A stretch of 64,000 bases of DNA from Hymenobacter sp. 15J16-1T3B (GTDB taxonomy: Bacteria; Bacteroidota; Bacteroidia; Cytophagales; Hymenobacteraceae). Positions 50,277-59,000 of the stretch are shown here, piece after piece. Below the pieces are notes generated by a model. The model searched no databases. It worked only from the letters and a program-made list of their open reading frames with translations, and was not told where the DNA came from. Each line of letters opens with the position of its first letter. The first letter of the stretch is position 1. The stretch is taken from contig NZ_JAJFAV010000013.1 of the NCBI RefSeq assembly GCF_020711235.1, positions 1 through 64,000 of the forward strand. The letters are read 5' to 3'. Both the position numbers and the translations under genes were made by a program.

Positions 50277-50603
50277 ATGATTACCGTTTCTGACAAGGCC
50301 AAAGAGAAAGTAACCGCCCTGCGCGCCGACGCGGGCCTTACCGACGCTTTCCGCCTGCGCGCCTCGGTGGCCGGCGGCGGCTGCTCGGGCCTGAGCTACA
50401 AGCTCGACTTCGACGACGAAGTAAAGCCCATGGACCAGGAGTTTGAAGACAAGGGCGTTCGGGTGGTGGTCGACATGAAGAGCTTCCTCTACCTGGCTGG
50501 CACCGAGCTGGACTTCTCCGACGGGTTGAACGGCAAGGGCTTCTTCTTCAACAACCCCAACGCCTCGCGCACCTGCGGCTGCGGCGAAAGTTTTTCGGTG
50601 TAG
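50277..50603 (+). CDS. iscA: Iron-sulfur cluster assembly accessory protein, IscA/ErpA type
   Basis: The 108-residue A-type carrier has the three conserved cysteines in GGGCSGLSYK and TCGCGESFSV. It accepts clusters from IscU and passes them to apoproteins. It begins MITVSDKAKEKVTALRADAG. Length is as usual. The spacer before it contains direct repeats of GACAACTG. A terminator follows, so it is the last gene of the isc operon. Separating IscA from ErpA or SufA by sequence alone is uncertain. Confidence 0.93.
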   Translation: MITVSDKAKEKVTALRADAGLTDAFRLRASVAGGGCSGLSYKLDFDDEVKPMDQEFEDKGVRVVVDMKSFLYLAGTELDFSDGLNGKGFFFNNPNASRTCGCGESFSV

Positions 50604-50630
50604 CCCCCCTGCTCCCGGGTTTTGATTGCC

Positions 50631-50663
50631 AACCCCTTCTGCCTTGCGGTAGAAGGGGTTTTT
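50631..50663 (+). terminator. Terminator of the isc operon
   Basis: AACCCCTTCTGCC and GGTAGAAGGGGTT with loop TTGC, followed by TTT. Confidence 0.9.
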
Positions 50664-50739
50664 CATTACTCACACGGTTGGCTCATGCGAAGCTGCATAA
50701 AATACATTACACATCTTATATATACGTGAATGCGGTCGG

Positions 50740-51006
50740 TTGGCCGCGCCGAAGGTCAGTTGACCGAACCGGCGGCGGTTGGGGCCGCCGCCTGCCGGTT
50801 GGGAACGACGACGCCCGCGTTGCCGCGCAGAACGGTGCGCCAGGGTGGAAACTCGTCGCGTAGGGCCGACGACACCGTGCTCAAGGGCCGAAACGGCGCA
50901 GGCACACGCGGAAAATCGGAGCGCAGGGAGCCCAACCGCCTGGGCAGGAGTGGAAAACTACCTAGCAGAAGTGGAAACCCAGCGGCCAGGGTTGAAAACC
51001 GGATGC
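50740..51006 (+). repeat. Degenerate tandem repeat, period about 20-21 bp
   Basis: About thirteen units of 19-21 bases follow each other. The clearest are GCCAGGGTGGAAACTCGTCGC, GCAGGAGTGGAAAACTACC, GCAGAAGTGGAAACCCAGCG and GCCAGGGTTGAAAACCGG. Read in one frame the period is seven codons. It is in a gap between iscA and the next gene and does not look like a gene. No CRISPR-like repeat and spacer structure is present. Confidence 0.65.
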
Positions 51007-51101
51007 GCACGGCTGGCGCCCCGGGGCGGGTCGTTCGTTGGCGTGCCGCGGCATTCTTTTTACCTTGGCGGCCTTTCTCACTTCCTTGTGCTATCCGTAG
51101 T

Positions 51102-51782
51102 ATGAAAAATGACCTGATCGAGGCCCGCCTGCGCCGTGACGAGGCGCTGAATGCGTTTCTTCTCGCCGACAAAGCGGTTTACGCCGATATCGAAACCGAC
51201 GTAGCACCGCTGCGGCAGCAGCTCAGCGAGGCGCTGACCCAGGCCCAGGACATGGCCCAGGCCGTGCTGGCCGCAGACAACGACGGCAACGCCGAGCGCA
51301 AAAAAGGCCAGCGCAACCAACTCACCCAATTGCTGCGCCGCCTCGTGGTGGGCTTGCAGGCGGTGGCCACCAGCACCCGCGATGCGCGCCTGCTGGCCCT
51401 GGCCGGGCAGGTAAGCCGCTTGCACAAGCTGAGCGAATCGTCGTTTGTTGAGGAGGCACGCCGGCTGCTGAGCCTAGCTCCCGAGCGCAGCGAGGCGCTG
51501 ACGAAGCGGCGCTTCACGCCCGAGCACTACCGCGAGGCCATGACGCTGACCAGCGAGTTGCGCCGCAACATCAACGAAGGCCGGCTCAACGACGCTGAGG
51601 GCAGCACAGGCCGTCAGGGCTTGGAGCGTCTTATCAAGCAGAACGCCCGCACCATCGAGCAACTGCGCACCTACTTCCGCGTGTACGAGCAGGACGAGCC
51701 CGACCTGTGGGCCCACTTCGAAACGGCGGCGCGGGTGGTGAAGCGCGGCGGTGCTGCCGGCAGCACCCAACCCGGCCAGTAA
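51102..51782 (+). CDS. Hypothetical coiled-coil protein
   Basis: The 226-residue soluble protein begins with the ATG at 51102. Earlier in-frame sequence is the tandem repeat and is excluded. It is almost entirely helical: LIEARLRRDEALNAFLLADK, LRQQLSEALTQAQDMAQAVL, NQLTQLLRRLVVGLQAVATS, then LERLIKQNARTIEQLRTYFR. No family is recognised. It is flanked by the tandem repeat on one side and a 29-bp-arm hairpin on the other. Confidence 0.7.
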   Translation: MKNDLIEARLRRDEALNAFLLADKAVYADIETDVAPLRQQLSEALTQAQDMAQAVLAADNDGNAERKKGQRNQLTQLLRRLVVGLQAVATSTRDARLLALAGQVSRLHKLSESSFVEEARRLLSLAPERSEALTKRRFTPEHYREAMTLTSELRRNINEGRLNDAEGSTGRQGLERLIKQNARTIEQLRTYFRVYEQDEPDLWAHFETAARVVKRGGAAGSTQPGQ

Positions 51783-51790
51783 GCCACAGT

Positions 51791-51853
51791 TTCGTGCCCT
51801 CAGCAACGCGCCCCGCCGGTACTCCCGGCGGGGCGCGTTGCTGAGGGCACGAA
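51791..51853. terminator. 29-bp-arm hairpin between convergent genes
   Basis: Perfect arms 51791-51819 and 51825-51853 with a 5-base loop, starting TTCGTGCCCTCAGCAACGCG. There is no U tract, but its place between convergent genes fits a bidirectional terminator. Confidence 0.75.
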
Positions 51854-51870
51854 GCCAATAGTTGGTGGCG

Positions 51871-52548
51871 TTATTCGGGCGCGTATTTGAGGAAGGTGCG
51901 CGTCGTGCGCAGGGTGCCCGTGCGTAACTCCAGCGTGTGGTTGCCGTTGCGCAGCCGCCGCACGTCGATGCGCTGCCCGGCCGCCAAACGGCCGGTAAGC
52001 ACGGTGCGGCCCGCGGCATCCAGAATGCGGTACTCGCCGCTGGCGTTGCCGCAGCTGAGCCAATCCGTTGCCGGGTTGGGGCTGGGCTGCCACGCAACGT
52101 TTTCGGGGGTATAGGTGAGCACGGCGGACGTGCCGCTGCCCCCGGCCACCGGTTGCCGCAGCCGGTAATACACCGTGCCGCCGCCCGCACTGGTGTCCAT
52201 AAACCGGTAGGCGCTGCCCTGGGCAGTTGTGACTACGCCGACTAATCGAAACACGCTGCCATCGGTAGACCGCTCGACTTCAAAACGCAGCGGGGTTTTG
52301 ACGGGCGGAGCCGTCCAGGTCAGCAGCACGCCTTGAGGAGCAGCAGTAGCCGTCAACCCGCTGGCGGCCGACGGAGCCGCGGCAGTACCGGCCGGTTTGG
52401 TCGCTTCGGCGGGGGGTGGCCCTCCGGCGGCTCCGTCGCCGGAAACGCTCTGTTGGGCTACTGCCATTCCGGGGACGAAGCCCAAGGCCCAAAGAGCCCA
52501 CGTAACCGACCGCAACACTTGGCCACGGCCATGGGAGGAAGTTTTCAT
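51871..52548 (-). CDS. Minimal T9SS-type cargo: FN3-like module plus sorting end
   Basis: The 225-residue protein starts at the ATG at 52548; the signal ends GMAVAQ. A Gly/Pro/Ala linker (about 30-60) is followed by a fibronectin-III-like module: GVLLTWTAPPVKTPLRFEVE, then RSTDGSVFRLVG, then GTVYYRLRQPV. The C-terminal region has WQPSPNPATDWLSCG and an end RTLRTTRTFLKYAPE-like, the outline of a T9SS type A sorting domain. Larger cargo in this window (52688-55372 and 56020-60858) has the same FN3-like unit before its sorting domain, but here no passenger precedes it. It is therefore a shortened cargo or a small adapter. Confidence 0.75.
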   Translation of the reverse strand: MKTSSHGRGQVLRSVTWALWALGFVPGMAVAQQSVSGDGAAGGPPPAEATKPAGTAAAPSAASGLTATAAPQGVLLTWTAPPVKTPLRFEVERSTDGSVFRLVGVVTTAQGSAYRFMDTSAGGGTVYYRLRQPVAGGSGTSAVLTYTPENVAWQPSPNPATDWLSCGNASGEYRILDAAGRTVLTGRLAAGQRIDVRRLRNGNHTLELRTGTLRTTRTFLKYAPE

Positions 52549-52629
52549 GCGGGTTGTGGGGTAGCAGATGAAGCAGGACAATATAGTATTTTTTATACAT
52601 ATATTTATATTTAATTCACTGATATATAC

Positions 52630-52662
52630 AAAAAAACGACCACCGCTGGAGCGGTGGTCGTT
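52630..52662 (-). terminator. Terminator of the 894-residue cargo gene
   Basis: AACGACCACCGC and GCGGTGGTCGTT pair around TGGA, followed by TTTTT on the minus strand. Confidence 0.85.
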
Positions 52663-52687
52663 GCAAACAGCGCTTGATGCGCAGCCG

Positions 52688-55372
52688 TTAGTTGGTTTTG
52701 ATCAGGGAACGAACGACGCGCTGGGTGCCGCTGCGGATTTCCAGCTGGTAGCTGCCAGCGGGCAGGGTGCTCAGGTCCACGGTAGCCTCGCCAAATGCCT
52801 TGCCTTGACGCAGGGGCTGGCCCAGCAGGCTCAGCACGCTCCACTGCACCGGGTTTTCGCCCAGTTGCAGGTGCAGCTCGTGCTGTACGGGGTTGGGGTA
52901 GGCCGACACGAGCAGCTGTTCCGAACCACCGAGTACCACGATGCGCGAGTCAGTAGCCGTGCCGTCGAGGTCCACCTGGTGCAGGCGGTAGTATACGGTA
53001 CCGGCCGCGGCTTTGTCGAGGAAGCTGTAATCAATGGCACGGGTGCTGTTGCCTTGGGCCTGCACTTTGCCAATGGTCTGGAACTCGCGGCCGTCGCGGC
53101 TGCGCTGCACTTCAAAGTAAGCGCTGTTCTTTTCCAGGGCCGTGGTCCAGCGCAGCAGCGCGTCGGCATTGCGGCGCTCGGCCGTGAAGCTGGTCAGCTC
53201 CACGGGCAGCGGGTTGTTGCCGGGGGCGTTGCTGTAGTTGGTGGTGGCCAGCGTGAATTCCGTAATCGTGGTAATGGCCGTCGTGCTGGCAACGGTACCG
53301 GCCAGGAAAGACGCCCCATCAGCTTGCGCACCCGTTACCGAGCCGCCGATATCATTCCAACGCCCGAACGCACTCTGCGCAATACGCAGGGTAGCCGGAG
53401 CATCAACTTGGTCGATGCCGATGAAGCCCAGGGAAATCTGCGCGTTGGTGAACGAAGCGTTGGTGTAGCCACTGTAGTAGCGTACGCCCGACACGCGTTG
53501 CAGCGCATTGGCACCCGTGGGCAACGTGTACAGCGGGGCGCGGTCGGCAATGGCTTCAAACTGATAAGAGGCCGAGGCACTGGATTGCGTCAGGGACAAC
53601 GTAACCGGGCCGTAACCGTTGGGCGTACCGATCGGGAAGAAAAGGCCGGTGCTGCTCGAAGCAGCGTACACGCCGCTGCCCGTAGCCGAGCGCACCATCA
53701 GACCTTCCACGTAGCTCGTGCGGCTGGCGCCGAGGACGGAGGCCGACGTCGGCATGCTCAGGTAATTGGTGCTGCTGCCGATGAGGTGGCCGCTCCGCCC
53801 CGTGAAACGCAAAGCTTTGGGAACGTCAATCGGGCGCAACAACCGAACACCCAACGGGTTGTCGAGCACCAGCGTGGCATTGCTGCCCAAAATCGTAGCC
53901 CCGGCCGTACCAATGGTTTGCACGGCGCCGGTGCCGTTGAGGGTAACATCAGCCGCAGTAGCCGGGTTGAAGGTCAGCTGCGAGCCGCTGCCAATCTCGA
54001 TGTTGCCGCCGATGGTGACGCCACCGGTGTTGTTCAGGTTGACAATAGCGCCGCCCGAGGCGAGCAGGCTGTTTTGGATGGTGGTGGCAAAAGTGCCGGC
54101 CGTGGTGTAGCTCAACCGGAAATCCAGGTTGCCGTAGGTGCGGGCTGCTTCGGAGAAGGTGCCGCCGAAGTAGCGGTAGGTGCTACCGCCCTGGAAAACG
54201 GCTACGGCCGAGCCACCGTTACCGAACGGATCAAGGCCGCTGCGCTGCTCGAAGACCGAGCCGGATTCAAACACGACGGAACCTGCACCGGCTTTGCCCG
54301 TTGCCACGTTGCCTACGGGGTTTTCGGTGGTGGCGGTGGTGCCGAACGGATGACCCACTACTTCCGCCGAGCTGAAGAGCGACCCGCTGCGGAACCGAAT
54401 GGCGCCGGCGTCGGCCGCAACGAAGCGCTGCGGAATGTTGGTGCTGGTGCCAAGCACGTTCTGGTACGAACCGCTGATGCTGGCCGTGCTGCCCGTGGGC
54501 AGGTTGACCACGATGTAGCGGTTGTTGGTGTTCGAGCCGGTGGTCATGGTGACGCCCGAGCCGGATTCAATTACAAAATCGTCTCCGGTGGTACCGGTAT
54601 TGCCGATTTGCAGGGTACCGGCGGTGTTGGCAGTGCTCGGCGCGTAGAACGTCGGAACAGCGTTGTTAACGATATACAGCTGACCAAAGATCTGCTCGTC
54701 GCGGTTGCTGCCGAAGTCACGGGCAATTTGCACCGTCGGGGCACTGGTCACGGCGCCGTCAAATACCAATACGTCGTTGGCGTTGGGCGTCGGGTTGCCG
54801 GAGGTCGGGTTAGGCAGGATGCGGTTGGGCGACCAGTTGGTAGCCGTGCCAAAATCTGCCGGGTTGCTGGTGCTGGCGCTGGCGTTGTTCCAGGTATAGG
54901 TGGGCAGGGCCAGGAAAGACAGCGTGGACGGGTTGGTTTGGAGGTAATCGGTGCCGCTGCCGTCTTGGTTGTAGGCGTACACGTCGACCACGTAGGAAGA
55001 GTTGGCCGCCAGGCCCGCCACGGTGATTTTGTTGAACGTTGCCGCGGTGGGCGGCACGTCGGCGTACACCACGTAGTTGCCCGCGCCGGTCGTGCGGTTG
55101 GTGCCGGTGGTGCCGTAAGTCAGGCTGGGCGAGTAGGTCACGCCATCGGTAGGTGCCACGCGGCTTACGGTGCTCAGGCGCACCACAACCAGGTAACGAG
55201 TGCCGTCACCGCTGGTCAATTTCAGGCCGGCCGAAGGTGCAGTAGCAGTAGCTCCACTGACCGGGTTATAGCCCACCGTAGGCTGCGCAGTAGGTTCGGT
55301 AGCCGCGTGGGCTGCATACCCGATTCCTGACCCTAATACTATTAGGAGGAGCCTCGTAAAATTGTTAATCAT
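52688..55372 (-). CDS. Secreted T9SS type A cargo protein, beta-rich
   Basis: The 894-residue protein starts at the ATG at 55372 with signal peptide MINNFTRLLLIVLGSGIGYA. The N-terminal part has an FN3-like module (LKLTSGDGTRYLVVVRLSTV; YVVDVYAYNQDGSGTDYLQT). The middle (about 165-560) is a low-complexity beta-helix-like region rich in Gly, Thr, Ser and Asn. A second FN3-like unit (NPLPVELTSFTAERRNADAL; FEVQRSRDGREFQTIGKVQA; VYYRLHQVDLDGTATDSRIV) precedes the sorting domain (VSAYPNPVQHELHLQLG to RSLIKTN). It is predicted to be a surface or released protein without a recognisable enzyme; an adhesin or matrix role is plausible. Confidence 0.88.
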   Translation of the reverse strand: MINNFTRLLLIVLGSGIGYAAHAATEPTAQPTVGYNPVSGATATAPSAGLKLTSGDGTRYLVVVRLSTVSRVAPTDGVTYSPSLTYGTTGTNRTTGAGNYVVYADVPPTAATFNKITVAGLAANSSYVVDVYAYNQDGSGTDYLQTNPSTLSFLALPTYTWNNASASTSNPADFGTATNWSPNRILPNPTSGNPTPNANDVLVFDGAVTSAPTVQIARDFGSNRDEQIFGQLYIVNNAVPTFYAPSTANTAGTLQIGNTGTTGDDFVIESGSGVTMTTGSNTNNRYIVVNLPTGSTASISGSYQNVLGTSTNIPQRFVAADAGAIRFRSGSLFSSAEVVGHPFGTTATTENPVGNVATGKAGAGSVVFESGSVFEQRSGLDPFGNGGSAVAVFQGGSTYRYFGGTFSEAARTYGNLDFRLSYTTAGTFATTIQNSLLASGGAIVNLNNTGGVTIGGNIEIGSGSQLTFNPATAADVTLNGTGAVQTIGTAGATILGSNATLVLDNPLGVRLLRPIDVPKALRFTGRSGHLIGSSTNYLSMPTSASVLGASRTSYVEGLMVRSATGSGVYAASSSTGLFFPIGTPNGYGPVTLSLTQSSASASYQFEAIADRAPLYTLPTGANALQRVSGVRYYSGYTNASFTNAQISLGFIGIDQVDAPATLRIAQSAFGRWNDIGGSVTGAQADGASFLAGTVASTTAITTITEFTLATTNYSNAPGNNPLPVELTSFTAERRNADALLRWTTALEKNSAYFEVQRSRDGREFQTIGKVQAQGNSTRAIDYSFLDKAAAGTVYYRLHQVDLDGTATDSRIVVLGGSEQLLVSAYPNPVQHELHLQLGENPVQWSVLSLLGQPLRQGKAFGEATVDLSTLPAGSYQLEIRSGTQRVVRSLIKTN

Positions 55373-56019
55373 GCAAAAGGAGTTGGAATGGAACGTCTCA
55401 GACAAGTAATGGGGGTTAGCGTGGTGGGTTTGCCTACTACCACGCTTATCTACTACTTGAAACCAAAATTATATAAATTTTCCTCTACTTGTGTATAGCT
55501 CAAATCATGACAGTTCCACAAATGATAAAAATCATACTGAATCTTCCCGTTTAGGGAAAATATAAGGCATACAAAAGCCCCGGTTACAAGGCGCAGCCAG
55601 GGCTGAGTGCAAAGGTAGGGCCCAAGCCCCCGTCTGAACAAGCGCCGAGAAATGTTGACGGGCTACGACCCAGCCTGCGGCCTGCTAACTGCCTTTCTTG
55701 GCTGATTTTCTTCAAACTACCGCTTCCGTTTCCTGCTTAGCGGCAGTGGCGCCGTACTTCCCGGTACTAGCTGCGCCTGCCTGCGGGTGGTGGTCCGTGG
55801 CCGCTCCGCTCCGGTTGGCCCGGCAAACAATTGCCGCAGCCCCGCAGGAGTGGAAGACAAACCCGGTGTTGTCCAGCTCCATGCTCATTTGGGCAACGCC
55901 TAGCCCACTGCCACCGCGCTTCCAATATGACTTCGCCGGCTGCGGCTACCCGAGTGACAAAAAAACGAGCAGCCCAGGCGTGGGCTGCTCGTTGCTAAAA
56001 GTCACCAGCGGCTTGCTGC
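55373..56019. other. Gene-free stretch with AT-rich promoter zone
   Basis: No convincing gene is seen. An AT-rich segment near 55460-55500 contains AAAATT-ATATA-AATTTT and a minus-strand TAATTTTG (55471-55464) that could be the -7 element of the downstream cargo gene. The rest has no feature apart from the terminator at 55958-55993. A short plus-strand frame in 55698-56075 runs across that terminator and is not believed. Confidence 0.5.
55958..55993 (-). terminator. Terminator of the 1612-residue cargo gene
   Basis: AACGAGCAGCCCA and TGGGCTGCTCGTT pair; on the minus strand a TTTTTT tract follows. Confidence 0.85.
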
Positions 56020-59000
56020 CTACTGCTTCACAAAGCGCTTCCGCAAGTGAGTGCCGTCGGTCAGGGTCACATTGAGGCTGTAGGTACCGGCGGGCAGACG
56101 GGTCACGTCGATGCTGGTTTCGACGGAGCCTCCCTGCAGCACCACCTGACCAGCCAAGCCCTCAACCTGCCACTTGGCCACCGGGGCGCTGCTGCGCAGG
56201 GCCAAGCGCGCCGAGGTGGGGTTGGGATAGAGCGTTACCTCGGCGCCAAGGGCCTGCAGGGCCACGGCAGAAGAAAGCGTGGCCGTACCGTCGAGGTCGA
56301 CCTGGCGCAGGCGGTAGTACACGGTGCAACCGGGGCGGCGGGCATCGAGGAAGGTGTACTGGCGGGCGCTGCTGCTGTGGCCTGCCGCCTGTACCCGGCC
56401 AACGGCCTCAAACTCCCGCCCGCCGTCGATGGAGCGCAGCACCTCGAAGTACGCGCTGTTTTTCTCTTGGGCGGTGGTCCACTCCAGCATGGCGCCGTTG
56501 CCCTGAGCCCGGGCAGTGAAATCGGTCAGGACCACGGGCAGCGGGTTGGTGCCGGGCGTGGCCGCATCGGTGGCCAGGCTGATGTCGCCCAGGGCCGTGC
56601 TGATGGCCGCCACGGTGCCGCTGAGGAAGCTGGGGCCGGTGCCCGTGATGGTGACGGTGGGCGAGCCCAAATCCGCGTACGGCGTACCCGGACCAGACGA
56701 GCGGGCCAGGCGCAGCGTGGCCGCGTCGTTCACGCCATCATCCTCGCCGAAGCTGAGCGTGACGGTGCCGCTGGTGAAGCTGGCCCCGCCGGTTTCTTTC
56801 GCCAGCGAGAAGTACCGAATGCCCGACACATTGGTCAGCGGAGCCGTTACGCCCCGGCCATTGCCCGTCAGTTCCTGAATCCGGGCCGTGTAGCCCGTTA
56901 CCGACGTGCTGCTGCTCTGGGTGAGGGCCAGCGAGACGGGCCGGTAGAAACCCAGAGCGCCGCCGAGCGGGAAGCTCAGCGTCGCCGTGGTGGTGCTGGC
57001 GGGCGTCTGGCGCGTCATGGCGTTGGTGTAGCTGATGGCCGTGCCGCCCGTTACCGTGCCCGTCACGGTGAGGCGGGTGGAGCCGCTAAACGACAGCGAC
57101 CCGCCCGTGAAAGTCACGTTCCCCACCGTCAGGGTTTCGGTCAGGGAAATCAGGTCGTTGGTGGTGCGGTTGAGCACAAGCGAGGCCAGCGAGGCGGTGG
57201 TGTTCACAAAATCCAGGGCGCCGATGCTGCCCGAGCCGGTGAACGTGAGGCTGCTGGCGGCGGAGCCGCGTAGCTGCCCGGCAACCGAATTGACCGGCCC
57301 GCTCAGCGTCAGTGCTTTGCCGTTCAGCCCGAGCACGCCGCTGGTCAGGTTCAGGGTAGTGATGGTGACGTTGCTGCCCAGAGTCAGTTCGTCGCCGCTG
57401 CCGGTGGGGGCCAGCGTGAGCGTGCCCAGCGTTTCACCGGTGCCGAAGTAGAGGGTGCCGGGGTCTGCGGCGCCCGACTTAGCCACGTTCACGGTGCCCG
57501 CGGAGGCGCCAATAATGGTGCCGGTGCCCGTGGAGGTGGCGTTGGCGGCGAGGGTAATGGTGTTGCTGTTCAGCGTCAGGGTGGTACCCGCCGTCAGCAC
57601 CAGCCCGCCGCCGTTGCTGCCGGTGGTGGTGTTGCCCAGCACGAGGGTCGTGTTGCCGGCCGCGGTGAGCACGGCACCGGCTGTGTTGTTATTAATGAGG
57701 CGGTAGAGGCTGATGGGGCTGCCGTTGCCGGCCAGCGTCTGCGCGGCGGTGCCGTCGAGCTGCAGGGTGAAACCGTTGGCAACGGGACCGTAGGTGACGG
57801 TGCCCAGGCTGGTGAAATTGCCAAGCAGGCTCAGCGTGGTAAACGGCGAGCTGGCGCCGTTGAAGTTGGTCACGTTGTCGACGGTGAAGTTGCCGCGCAC
57901 CACCAGGGTGCCGCTGCCCAGGGTCTTGGTGCCGCCGGTCAGCTTCAGGTTGCCGTAGCTGGGGGCCGTCGGTACCACGAACGTGCCGCTCTGGGCGAAT
58001 TCAACGGTGCTGCTGGCGTCGATGGTGCCCAGGGTGTAGGCCACGGTGCTGTTTTGCATCACCAAGGTGCTGCCGGCCCCCAGGTCGAGCGGGCCGGTGT
58101 AGTTGAACGCGGCCGGGATGATCAGCGAGGCGTTGGGAGCCAGCACCAGCTTGGAGCCCGAGCCGGAAATTGCGAGGTTGGCGCTGATGGTGCGGCCGGT
58201 GCCCGTCACGTTGAACACCTGCCCGTCGGAGGTGAAATCAACCGGCGACATGCCCGAACCGTCGGCGTTGATGCCGAAGGTGGTCGGGTCGTTCAGGTCC
58301 CCGGTGGCCTTGGCGTAATACAGCCCCGAGCCGATGCCGGTGAAGTTGATGACGAAGGGGTTTTCGTTGTCCGTCGCGTCGTTGCTCGGAATGCTGATGG
58401 AGCCGGTGCGCGGGCCGGCCGCCGTGGGCGCGAAACGCACCGTGACGCTCACCGTGCCGTTGGCCGCCACCGTGCTGCCCGAGGGGTCGGCGCCGGTCAG
58501 GGCAAACTCCGCGTTGGCGGCGGTGATGGTGCCGAGCACCAGGGGCTGGCTGCCCAGGTTGGTGATGGTGAAGCTCAGGTCGGTGAAGGCCCCCACTTGG
58601 GCCGAGGCCACGCTCACCGTGTTGCCGGTGTTGACGTTGGTGCCCGCCGTCGTTTGCTTTACGCTGATTTCCGCCCCGGCCGGCACGAAGTCGGCAATGG
58701 AGAGGTCGTCGATGTTGACGCGGGTAGACGTGGAGCCGCCGATGGTGCGCACGCGCACGCGCACCGGGCCGGCCACGTTGGCGGTGAAGGTGTAGGCCGT
58801 CAGCGTGCCGGTTATCGACGTAGAGGCGCTGGCGTAGGCCGTGTAGCTGTTGCCACCGTCGTTGGACACTTCCACCACAAACGGAATGGCCGAGTCGCTG
58901 CCGTACGAGGCCGCGTACAGCGTGATGACGCCCGCACCGCTGGCCTTGTCAAAATCCATGGCAATGGAGGCATTGCCGCGCAGGCGGGCGGATTTGCTGC

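Noticed and set aside
50740-51006. CRISPR array
   Set aside because: Units are contiguous and degenerate with no spacers of regular length, and no cas genes are nearby.
50730-51101. N-terminal extension of the coiled-coil protein
   Set aside because: The extension is the translated tandem repeat, with no start signal; the ATG at 51102 begins the helical protein.
55698-56075. Plus-strand open frame in the gap before the 1612-residue cargo gene
   Set aside because: It crosses the terminator hairpin and the end of the cargo gene, and shows no recognisable protein features.
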